Positions 1 to 5,295 of a DNA stretch of 5,535 nt are shown here, in pieces. Numbering within the stretch: the stretch's first letter is position 1; each line of letters opens with the position of its first letter. Position numbers and translations under genes: made by a program. Source of the DNA: VBDM01 sp035499735 (GTDB taxonomy: Bacteria; Pseudomonadota; Gammaproteobacteria; Burkholderiales; SG8-39); NCBI GenBank assembly GCA_035499735.1, contig DATJYC010000069.1:1-5535 (forward strand), given 5' to 3'. The notes beneath the pieces are model-generated. The model searched no databases. It saw nothing but the letters and a program-made list of their open reading frames with translations, and was not told where the DNA came from.

Positions 1-266
1 AGCGGCTCGTCGCCGATCTTCGTCTCGTAGCTCCCTTCGAGGATGTAGCCCACGGTGTGGCTGCCCGGGTGCCGGTGCGGAAGCGAGCCGCTCCCGGCCT
101 CGCGCTCGAGGACGCGAACGGAGAGGATGCGCCCGGAGACGTCGTTCATCGTGGTCTTGAAGAGCTCGGTCTGCCTGAGGCCCCCGGACTGCCCCTGCGC
201 GAGCGCGAGGACGGTGGCGAGCGACGCGAGCGCCCCGACCGCGGCGTGCGATGCGATGTTCTTCAT
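1..266 (-). CDS. Secreted single-domain cupin protein, C-terminus cut off by the window edge
   Basis: The first 88 residues are visible. Residues 1-26 form a signal peptide: a short basic start (MKN), a hydrophobic core rich in Ala, Leu and Val, and a likely cleavage after ALA at 21-23. The product should therefore be periplasmic. Residues 58-78 form cupin motif 1: a Gly/Ser turn, the metal-binding pair H64-R65-H66 followed by P67-G68, then YILEG at 74-78. The position usually held by the motif Glu is His70, so the first motif offers three His. Cupin motif 2 would lie beyond the edge. The start is well fixed by AGGAGG (271-276 on this strand) four bases before ATG. Small exported cupins of this type bind a divalent metal, but their substrates are mostly unknown. 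The gene is divergent from the phosphoesterase at 523. Family call is firm, specific function unknown. Confidence 0.88.
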   Translation of the reverse strand, partial: MKNIASHAAVGALASLATVLALAQGQSGGLRQTELFKTTMNDVSGRILSVRVLEREAGSGSLPHRHPGSHTVGYILEGSYETKIGDEP

Positions 267-348
267 GGATCCTCCTCTCGGAAATCGGCTTTCCCGGCCG
301 AATCTTACGCCGCGAGAGCCGCGCGGTGCCATGCAGCGCCGATGACGG

Positions 349-366
349 ACGTCAGTCGCACGTCAG
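349..366. repeat. Perfect 7-bp direct repeat with 11-bp periodicity (possible response-regulator site)
   Basis: ACGTCAG occurs at 349-355 and again at 360-366, separated by TCGC. Two 7-bp repeats with a 4-bp spacer put both on the same DNA face. This is the geometry bound by OmpR/PhoB-family regulators as head-to-tail dimers. It lies in the divergent region between the cupin and phosphoesterase genes, about 65-80 bp upstream of the -35 element proposed at 430. The half-site shares only the GTCA core with the classical Pho box half-site, and the spacer is not A/T-rich. A regulatory role is therefore an inference. Confidence 0.35.
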
Positions 367-429
367 CTTTGCGCGTCGGAAGCGGTCACATGTCGGGAAT
401 ACCTTACCGATTGTGTCCGGCGCGCCGCA

Positions 430-458
430 TTGACCCGTCCCGAGCCCGAACGTAGATT
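430..458 (+). promoter_or_regulatory. Candidate sigma70 promoter of the phosphoesterase gene
   Basis: TTGACC at 430-435 matches the -35 consensus at 5 of 6 bases. TAGATT at 453-458 matches the -10 consensus at 4 of 6. The spacer is exactly 17 bp. Transcription would begin near 465, giving a 5' leader of just under 60 nt before the ATG at 523, with the palindrome at 486-500 inside it. The surrounding DNA is GC-rich, so a match of this quality stands out, but it was found by eye. Confidence 0.45.
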
Positions 459-485
459 CCGCGCAGACGAACAAGGATTCTTCGC

Positions 486-500
486 TGCAGAACTTCTGCA
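486..500. promoter_or_regulatory. 15-bp perfect palindrome (7-bp arms, 1-bp centre) in the phosphoesterase leader
   Basis: The arms TGCAGAA and TTCTGCA are exact reverse complements around a single C. The site lies downstream of the candidate promoter (430-458) and ends 10 bp before the ribosome binding site. As DNA it could be an operator for a dimeric repressor acting as a roadblock. As RNA it could form a TGCAG/CTGCA stem with a 5-nt loop near the translation start. No particular regulator family can be assigned from the sequence. Confidence 0.4.
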
Positions 501-510
501 ATCACGCTCC

Positions 511-517
511 AGGGAGG
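511..517 (+). promoter_or_regulatory. Ribosome binding site that fixes the phosphoesterase start
   Basis: AGGGAGG lies five bases before the ATG at 523. An in-frame TTG at 430 would add 31 residues, but it overlaps the proposed -35 element. The added stretch also has no similarity to the family N-terminus, which in this family starts just before the metal-binding ENRSFD motif. Confidence 0.75.
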
Positions 518-522
518 CAAGC

Positions 523-1935
523 ATGGCCGCTTCGGGAAAGATCAAGCATCTTGTCGTGCTGATGATGGAGAACCGGTCCTTCGATCACTTCTTCGGATTC
601 CGCAAAGGCGTCGAAGGGCTGAAGGGAACCGAGTTCAACCTGCTCGATCCCTCCAAGCCCGAGGGCGTGGACAACCCCGCGTTCCACGTCGGCACGGGCG
701 CGCCGTACGCGGTGAGCGTGGGACAGGGGCCGGGGCACTCGGTCAACGCGACCACCACCCAGCTCTTCGGCGGCAAGAGCCCGGGCGGAAAGCCCCTGAA
801 CGACGGATTCGTCAGGTCCTATCACACCGAGCTCACCGTTGCCGACAAGGTGCCCCATCCGAGCCTCGCCGATCTGGGTGTGTGCATGCAGTCCTTCGAG
901 TCTTCCAGGCTGCCGGCGCTCAACCAGCTTGCCGACGAGTTCTGCGTCTGCGATCACTGGTTCGCCGAAGTGCCGGGGCCGACGCAACCGAACCGGCTCT
1001 ACCTTCACGCCGCCACCTCCGGCGGCCACGCGCTCAACGCCTGGTCGCTGAGTTTCGACCTCAGGACCGTCTACGAGCAGATCCACGACGCAAAACTGAG
1101 CTGGGCGACCTACGAGCACGACGCGAACGAGGTGCGCTGGTTCAGCCGCCTGCAGCGGTACAAGGCGAACTTCAAGAGCATCGACGCCTTCGCCGGAGAC
1201 GTGAAGGCCGGCCAGCTGGCCAACTACGTCTTCATCTCGCCGCGCATGCTCAGCAAGGGCGACCAGATCGTCAACAGCCAGCACGCGCCGCACGACGTGC
1301 GATACGGCGAGATCCTGATTGCCGACGTCTACGAGGCGCTGCGGGCGAACGCAAAGGTGTGGCAGCAGAGCGCGCTCGTCGTTCTTTACGACGAGCACGG
1401 CGGCTTCTACGACCACGTCGCCCCGCCCGCCGCCGTCAACCCGGACGGGCTCGATTCGCCGACGCCGAAGGATCCGAGCTACGCCCCGGATTTCAAGTTC
1501 GACAGGCTGGGGCTGCGCGTGCCGGCCGTGATCGCGTCGCCCTGGATTCCCAAGGGCACGGTGTGCACGAAGCAGCTCCAGCACACCTCCGTGATGCGGA
1601 CGGCGCGCGCGCTGTTCGGGATCCAGGGCAGCCTGACCAAGCGCGACGCCAAGGCCGCGGCCTTCGATGACCTGTTCTCGCTGAAGGCCGCGCGGACCGA
1701 TACGCCGAAGAAACTGAACCGGCCTCCGCTCCCCAACCAGCCGGCGGCCTCACACTCGCTCCACCCGGGCAACCGCACGCTCGATCCGCTGCAGCACGGT
1801 ATCGTGCTGGGCGTCAACCACGCGACCCGGAGCACCCAGCCCGACAATCCGCCCGCCGAGCTGCTGCCGGTGACGCAGACCGAGGCCTCGAAGTTCGTCA
1901 CCGCGCGCACCAAGGCCCACTTCGCGCGGCTCTAG
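523..1935 (+). CDS. Phosphoesterase of the phospholipase C / AcpA acid phosphatase family (PF04185 type)
   Basis: The protein is 470 residues and looks complete. It should hydrolyse phosphate esters through a metal-assisted covalent phospho-enzyme. Family landmarks appear in order. HLVVLMMENRSFDHFFG near residues 9-25 has the metal ligands E16 and N17. GPTQPNR near 152-158 has T154 as the likely nucleophile (Thr or Ser in the family). A His-rich SQHAPHD segment with H254 and H257 is followed by the YGEILIADVY helix. VLYDEHGGFYDH near 287-297 has the metal ligands D290 and E291. The end of the catalytic domain is VPAVIASPWIPKG, with H354 in the LQHTSV segment. A Pro/Asn-rich tail of about 75 residues follows. 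No signal peptide or Tat motif precedes the catalytic domain, whereas many relatives are exported, so it may be cytoplasmic. Substrate (phospholipid, phosphomonoester or other) cannot be told. It is divergent from the cupin and convergent with the DUF1761 gene. Confidence 0.93.
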   Translation: MAASGKIKHLVVLMMENRSFDHFFGFRKGVEGLKGTEFNLLDPSKPEGVDNPAFHVGTGAPYAVSVGQGPGHSVNATTTQLFGGKSPGGKPLNDGFVRSYHTELTVADKVPHPSLADLGVCMQSFESSRLPALNQLADEFCVCDHWFAEVPGPTQPNRLYLHAATSGGHALNAWSLSFDLRTVYEQIHDAKLSWATYEHDANEVRWFSRLQRYKANFKSIDAFAGDVKAGQLANYVFISPRMLSKGDQIVNSQHAPHDVRYGEILIADVYEALRANAKVWQQSALVVLYDEHGGFYDHVAPPAAVNPDGLDSPTPKDPSYAPDFKFDRLGLRVPAVIASPWIPKGTVCTKQLQHTSVMRTARALFGIQGSLTKRDAKAAAFDDLFSLKAARTDTPKKLNRPPLPNQPAASHSLHPGNRTLDPLQHGIVLGVNHATRSTQPDNPPAELLPVTQTEASKFVTARTKAHFARL

Positions 1936-1954
1936 GCGGACCCGGTCGGGTGCC
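1935..1954. terminator. Weak GC stem-loop between convergent stop codons
   Basis: GGC at 1935-1937 pairs with GCC at 1952-1954. Inside a two-base bulge, ACCC (1940-1943) pairs with GGGT (1948-1951) around a 4-nt loop. It sits in the 19-bp gap between the phosphoesterase stop and the stop of the gene on the other strand, where a bidirectional terminator would be expected. There is no T tract on either side, so intrinsic termination would be inefficient. Confidence 0.22.
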
Positions 1955-2395
1955 TCAGCGGATGTACGCGATGATCATCGCGACGATCTGCAGGCTGAAG
2001 AACGAGTGCGCCGCGTTCAGACCGAAGAGCGGCCAGCTCTTGCCTTCCCATGCGACCCCGCCCAGACCTTGCGGCAGGGAGAACCCGATCCACACCCACA
2101 GCCCCGTGAGGAAGCCGTAGACGTAGCCGGGCGCGTCCCCGCTGCCGCCCCACGCCGAGGGCCGCCACACGTCCCCGATGAAGACGATGGTGTACGCCGT
2201 GAGGAAGATCCCGATCAGCGTCAGCACCATGCCGCGCCGCATGACCTTCGCATCCGGCTTCATGTCGGGCGGAAACTTCATCAGCGCCGCCCACTTCTTC
2301 CCGAAGAGCGGCCCGTGCCACAGCCAGCCGAACAAGAAACTCGCCACGACGGCGACCAGCACCGCAACCCAGTTCACGTGAATCGTCGGATGCAT
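1955..2395 (-). CDS. Small four-helix integral membrane protein, DUF1761 family
   Basis: This is a 146-residue inner-membrane protein of unknown function. Four hydrophobic helices are visible at about residues 9-31, 53-75, 91-111 and 123-145, with a basic hydrophilic loop at about 33-55. The family hallmark is the Trp/Gly/Pro-rich end of helix 1, FLFGWLWHGPLFGKKW, near residues 20-35. Length and helix count match usual DUF1761 proteins. The start is chosen by AGGAGG (2401-2406 on this strand) five bases before ATG. A longer in-frame reading from 2527 would add an Arg-rich stretch that runs inside the upstream gene. It lies 13 nt behind the hydrolase gene (2409-3041), so the two are very likely co-transcribed. 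Confidence 0.85.
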   Translation of the reverse strand: MHPTIHVNWVAVLVAVVASFLFGWLWHGPLFGKKWAALMKFPPDMKPDAKVMRRGMVLTLIGIFLTAYTIVFIGDVWRPSAWGGSGDAPGYVYGFLTGLWVWIGFSLPQGLGGVAWEGKSWPLFGLNAAHSFFSLQIVAMIIAYIR

Positions 2396-2408
2396 CGCTT
2401 CCTCCTTG

Positions 2409-3041
2409 TCATCGCTTCGCAACTTCCCTGATCCATTCCGCCACCTGCGCCGCCGCCTCCGAAGCGGTATCGAGATGGCCGCCGGGAACCTCGACGAACT
2501 TCGCCGGCGGGTCCTTCGGCAGCGCATCGAAGGCGGTCCGGCCCGCTTTCTTCAACGCCACGTCCTCTTCCCTGCCGACCACCCAGAGGACCGGCGTCCC
2601 GGGACGCACGGCGGCGGCGAGCTTCGAAGCGTCGGCGGCGCGAGCGGGCGCGAGCGCGACGAGGCCGTCGACGCGGCGCCGCCCGGCGTAGCGCAGCGCC
2701 GCTACGGCGCCCGCGCTCTCCCCGGCGACGAAGACCTTCTTCGCGCCGCGGCTCCTGAGGCGCGCCACCGCCTCGTCGATCTCGGCCATCGCGCCTTCCG
2801 GGCCCTTGTCGTTCGAGCGCCTGAGCGACCACGGCATCTCCGGGGAGTCGGTGAGCAGCCCGTAGAGCTGCAGCGTGCGGGTGAAGCGCAGGGTGTGCCC
2901 GTAGGGATCGTCGCGCTCGGCGTGCAGCACCACCGCGCCGGCGCGCGGGCCGTCGTACGGCGGCGGCCCGGGGGACGCGCAGCCGGAGACGGCGAGCGCC
3001 AGCCCCGCGGCGCACAGCAATCGACGTGTGCTGTCGGCCAT
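2409..3041 (-). CDS. Lipoprotein alpha/beta hydrolase (serine hydrolase)
   Basis: The protein is 210 residues. Residues 1-21 are a lipoprotein signal: a basic start (MADSTRR), a hydrophobic core, and the lipobox VSGC with C21 as the lipidated residue. A Pro/Gly-rich linker follows. The fold is a compact alpha/beta hydrolase. The strand KVFVAGESAG carries the nucleophile elbow GxSxG with S109. LWVVGREED carries the likely acid D160 (or a neighbouring Glu), and PGGHLD carries the catalytic H189. The order and spacing of the triad fit the family. The substrate is unknown: an esterase, a thioesterase or an envelope-directed hydrolase are all possible. ATG at 3041 is preferred over the in-frame ATG ten codons upstream because it puts the basic residues directly before the hydrophobic core. 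The Shine-Dalgarno is weak (AGGA). It is the first gene of a two-gene operon with the DUF1761 protein. Confidence 0.85.
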   Translation of the reverse strand: MADSTRRLLCAAGLALAVSGCASPGPPPYDGPRAGAVVLHAERDDPYGHTLRFTRTLQLYGLLTDSPEMPWSLRRSNDKGPEGAMAEIDEAVARLRSRGAKKVFVAGESAGAVAALRYAGRRRVDGLVALAPARAADASKLAAAVRPGTPVLWVVGREEDVALKKAGRTAFDALPKDPPAKFVEVPGGHLDTASEAAAQVAEWIREVAKR

Positions 3042-3089
3042 GTGCCGGAATCCTAACCCGGCGCTCCGCACAAAAGGTAGTGCATGGAG

Positions 3090-3118
3090 GTGACAGCGGC
3101 GGCGGATGCGGGTTAAAT
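3090..3118 (+). promoter_or_regulatory. Candidate sigma70 promoter of the Pro/Ala-rich envelope protein gene
   Basis: GTGACA at 3090-3095 matches the -35 consensus at 5 of 6. TTAAAT at 3113-3118 matches the -10 at 4 of 6. The spacer is 17 bp. TTAAATAT is the only A/T-rich patch in the 110-bp divergent region. Transcription would begin near 3125, leaving a leader of about 27 nt. No comparably good promoter was seen for the hydrolase operon on the other strand. Confidence 0.45.
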
Positions 3119-3151
3119 ATCATCCCCCACCGGCAACAGACGGAGCATCCC

Positions 3152-4009
3152 ATGGCGGCAGGAACTGCAGCGCTACGAATCGCGTGCTTCGCCGCCGCGC
3201 TTGGCGCGGCGTCTCTCTTCGGCTGCAAGTCCGCGCCCGAGGAGAAGCCGGCGCAGCCGGCCCCCGCTCCGGCCGCCGCTCCGGCTCCCGCGCCCGCGCC
3301 TGTCGCCGCGGCGCCCGAGGCGCCCGCAGCGGCGCCCGCCGCGGTGACGCCGCCCAAGCCCGCGGCCAAGCCGCGCGCCCAGGCGAAGAAGCGCGCGCCC
3401 AAGCCGAAGCCGCCCGCGCCCGCGGTGGTGCAGCCCGCTGCGGCGCCCCCTCGCCCGCCGCAGGCGAGCCCGGAGGAAGAGCGCAAGCATAAGCTCGACG
3501 CCTACGTCGCGGCGATCGGCCGCTCCACGGTTGGCTTCAATCCGCCTTCGCCCATTCCGGTCGCGCAGCGCGCCGCCGTGACGCTGTCGGTCACGCCCCC
3601 TCCGGAGGCCGCGGCGCTCGCCGACGACCTGCGCAAGTCGCTCGACGCAGGCGCGACGGCGTGGACGCCGCGCATGCGCGCGCGGCTCTCAGGCAGCGCC
3701 TTCGACATCGTGCCGGCAGAGGGCAAGGAGTTCGACGGCGCCAGGGACCTCGCGATGAGTGGGCCCACCGAGTGGCGCTGGAGCGCGCTCCCCGCGACGC
3801 CCGGTACCAAGAAGCTGGTCGCGACGCTGGCGGTCGGCGTGCCGCCGCAGCTCGGCGGGCAGCGCGACCTGCCGCCCCTGCAGCGCGACGTCGTGGTCGA
3901 GGCGACCCTGTCGTGGCAGGCCGAGCGGCTGTGGAACGACTATTGGGTGTGGCTCGTCGTCGCGGTCGTCGCTGTCGCCGTGATCACCTTTTGGGCGAGG
4001 AGGCGCTAG
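3152..4009 (+). CDS. Putative lipoprotein with Pro/Ala/Lys-rich linker, beta-rich domain and C-terminal membrane helix
   Basis: The protein is 285 residues, of unknown function. Residues 1-24 are a hydrophobic export signal ending in LFGC, a lipobox-like site with C25. Its -2 Phe is unusual and it has only one basic residue (R9). Residues 30-106 form a low-complexity linker of Ala-Pro and then Lys-Pro units, like the TonB periplasmic arm. Residues 107-255 look globular, with alternating strands such as AAVTLSVTPP and KLVATLAVGV. A TPRMRARLSG...FDIVP...TEWRW...PGTKKL pattern resembles Ig-like beta domains seen next to the membrane helix of some uncharacterised bacterial signalling proteins; this is from memory and not verified. 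Residues 264-281 are a hydrophobic helix followed by WARRR, which puts the C-terminus in the cytoplasm. ATG at 3152 follows GGAG at 3142-3145. A GTG reading from 3026 would overlap the divergent gene's start. It ends 7 nt from the convergent flavoenzyme stop. Confidence 0.75.
   Translation: MAAGTAALRIACFAAALGAASLFGCKSAPEEKPAQPAPAPAAAPAPAPAPVAAAPEAPAAAPAAVTPPKPAAKPRAQAKKRAPKPKPPAPAVVQPAAAPPRPPQASPEEERKHKLDAYVAAIGRSTVGFNPPSPIPVAQRAAVTLSVTPPPEAAALADDLRKSLDAGATAWTPRMRARLSGSAFDIVPAEGKEFDGARDLAMSGPTEWRWSALPATPGTKKLVATLAVGVPPQLGGQRDLPPLQRDVVVEATLSWQAERLWNDYWVWLVVAVVAVAVITFWARRR
3239..3469 (+). repeat. Low-complexity GC-rich coding tract (Ala-Pro / Lys-Pro linker)
   Basis: The tract encodes residues 30-106 of the envelope protein at 3152. 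The first half is dominated by imperfect GCN-CCN codon pairs (Ala-Pro). The second half (about residues 66-90) mixes Lys, Pro and Arg. The repeats are degenerate at the codon level, which argues for selection on the peptide composition over recent slippage. Such tracts can still vary in length between strains. Confidence 0.6.
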
Positions 4010-4016
4010 GAGCGGC

Positions 4017-5249
4017 TCACGCGCGCCGCACGTGCTCCGGCGTGAACCCCTTCACCGTCTGCACTCCGCACTGCATCATCGCCGCGCGGAACTCGGTGCG
4101 CAGGAGCTCGAGCACTTTCGCGACGCCCGGCTCGCCGAAGGCGCCCAGGCCCCAGAGATAAGGGCGGCCGATGCCGCAGGCGTCCGCGCCCATCGCGAGC
4201 GCCTTGCACACGTCGGTGCCGCGGCGGAAGCCCCCGTCCACCAGGAGCAGCATCTTCCCCTTCGCGACCGGCGCGATCTCGGGCAGCACGTCGATGGTCG
4301 CGCGGCCGGAGTCCTCGCCGCGCCCGCCGTGGTTGGAGACGACGATGCCGTCGACGCCCGCCTTCGTCGCGAGCTCCGCGTCCTCAGGCGTCAGGATGCC
4401 CTTCAGCACCACTTTCATCTTCGTCGTGTCGCGCAGGCGCTTCACGAAATCCCAGGTCATGTTCGCCGACTGCAGATTGCGTACGCCCGAGACGTCGACG
4501 CCGTCGTAGGCGGGCTTGCGCTTCACGCTCCCCTGCAGGTCCTTCGGGTGGCAGCCCTCGCAGTTGCGCGTGTCCTTCTTGCGCATGCGGATGAAAGGCT
4601 CCTGGTTGCGCCCGCCGACGCGGTCGACCGTGACCACCACCACGGGGGCGCCTGCTTTTTCCGCGCGCTTCACCAGCGCCTGCGCGATGTCCCAGCTCGG
4701 CGACGCGTAGAGCTGGTACCACACCGGCGCGCCGCGCGCCGCGATCGCGTCCTCGATCGAGGTCGAGGCGGGCGTCGCGAGCATCTCAAGGTGGCCGCCC
4801 GCTTTCGCCGCGCGCGCCACCGCGACCTCGCCCTCGGGGTGGTAGGCCTTGTTGCCGCCGGTCGGGCAGATGAAGATCGGGTTCGCGTACCTCACCCCGA
4901 AGATCTCCACCGACGTGTCGACCTTCGACACGTCGACCAGACGCCGCGGTCGCAGATAGTACTTGCCGAAGGCCTCGCGGTTCGCGCGCAGCGTCACCTC
5001 GGCGTCGATCCCGGAGTACATGTAGAACGCGTGCGCGGGCGGCACGTTCTTCCTGAACACCGGCTCGAAATCGAAGACGTTGACCGCGTCCTCCGGCTTG
5101 GTGATCAGCCCGGCCTCCGCCTCGAGCTCGGAGAGCTTCGAGGGAATGTCGGGCGCGGCGAAGGAGAGGTCCGCGTACGGAAGCAGCGGGCTAGCGGCGA
5201 GCCAGCGGAGAAAGCGCCGGCGATCGCCGGTACCGTGATCGATGCGCAT
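4017..5249 (-). CDS. FMN-dependent alpha-hydroxy-acid dehydrogenase/oxidase with Tat-like leader and internal CxxCH motif
   Basis: The 410-residue protein oxidises a 2-hydroxy acid to a 2-keto acid using FMN. Aligned by eye to plant glycolate oxidase, the catalytic set is complete: Y76 (Y24 there), Q179 and Y181 in WYQLYAS, T207 and D209 in VTVD, K283 in VLKG, H307 (base) and R310 in SNHGGR, and the phosphate-binding DGGFRRGTDV and IGRP segments at 338-362. The N-terminus carries DRRRFLRWL (residues 9-17), a twin-arginine-like motif before a modest hydrophobic stretch, which suggests Tat export. Loop residues 211-255, next to the active site, hold C230-E-G-C-H234, a CxxCH heme-c-type signature absent from ordinary glycolate and lactate oxidases. 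After SNHGGR the usual QLD is GED. The start is preceded by a G-run but no strong Shine-Dalgarno. It lies 46 nt behind a metallo-hydrolase gene, probably the same transcript. Substrate unknown. Confidence 0.93.
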   Translation of the reverse strand: MRIDHGTGDRRRFLRWLAASPLLPYADLSFAAPDIPSKLSELEAEAGLITKPEDAVNVFDFEPVFRKNVPPAHAFYMYSGIDAEVTLRANREAFGKYYLRPRRLVDVSKVDTSVEIFGVRYANPIFICPTGGNKAYHPEGEVAVARAAKAGGHLEMLATPASTSIEDAIAARGAPVWYQLYASPSWDIAQALVKRAEKAGAPVVVVTVDRVGGRNQEPFIRMRKKDTRNCEGCHPKDLQGSVKRKPAYDGVDVSGVRNLQSANMTWDFVKRLRDTTKMKVVLKGILTPEDAELATKAGVDGIVVSNHGGRGEDSGRATIDVLPEIAPVAKGKMLLLVDGGFRRGTDVCKALAMGADACGIGRPYLWGLGAFGEPGVAKVLELLRTEFRAAMMQCGVQTVKGFTPEHVRRA

Positions 5250-5295
5250 GTTACCCCCGGATGCGCGGCGCGTCCGCGCTCTTTGAAGTTGCAGT

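Noticed and set aside
285..301. TCGGC/GCCGA inverted repeat in the cupin leader
   Set aside because: Five-base arms with a 7-nt loop are common at this GC content, with no supporting context.
302..331. Minus-strand promoter for the cupin (TAGGAT/TAAGAT-like -10 at 302-307, or a TGGCAC sigma54-like -24 at 326-331)
   Set aside because: No matching -35 at 16-18 bp was found, and the -12 element lacks TTGC. The real promoter remains unassigned.
430..522. Upstream TTG start adding 31 residues to the phosphoesterase
   Set aside because: The TTG coincides with the -35 candidate, while ATG at 523 has AGGGAGG at ideal spacing and the family N-terminus starts there.
502..1584. A 360-codon open frame antisense to the phosphoesterase
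   Set aside because: It has shadow-frame composition, no recognisable motif, and lies over a gene with all family motifs intact.
2396..2527. N-terminal extension of the DUF1761 protein
   Set aside because: The added 44 residues are Arg/Ser-rich and lie inside the hydrolase gene. The internal ATG has a strong ribosome binding site.
2374..3486. A 370-codon minus-strand open frame across the hydrolase, the divergent promoter region and the Pro/Ala linker
   Set aside because: It is Gly/Ala/Arg-rich, crosses two real genes and a promoter region, and arises from the low-complexity tract read on the other strand.
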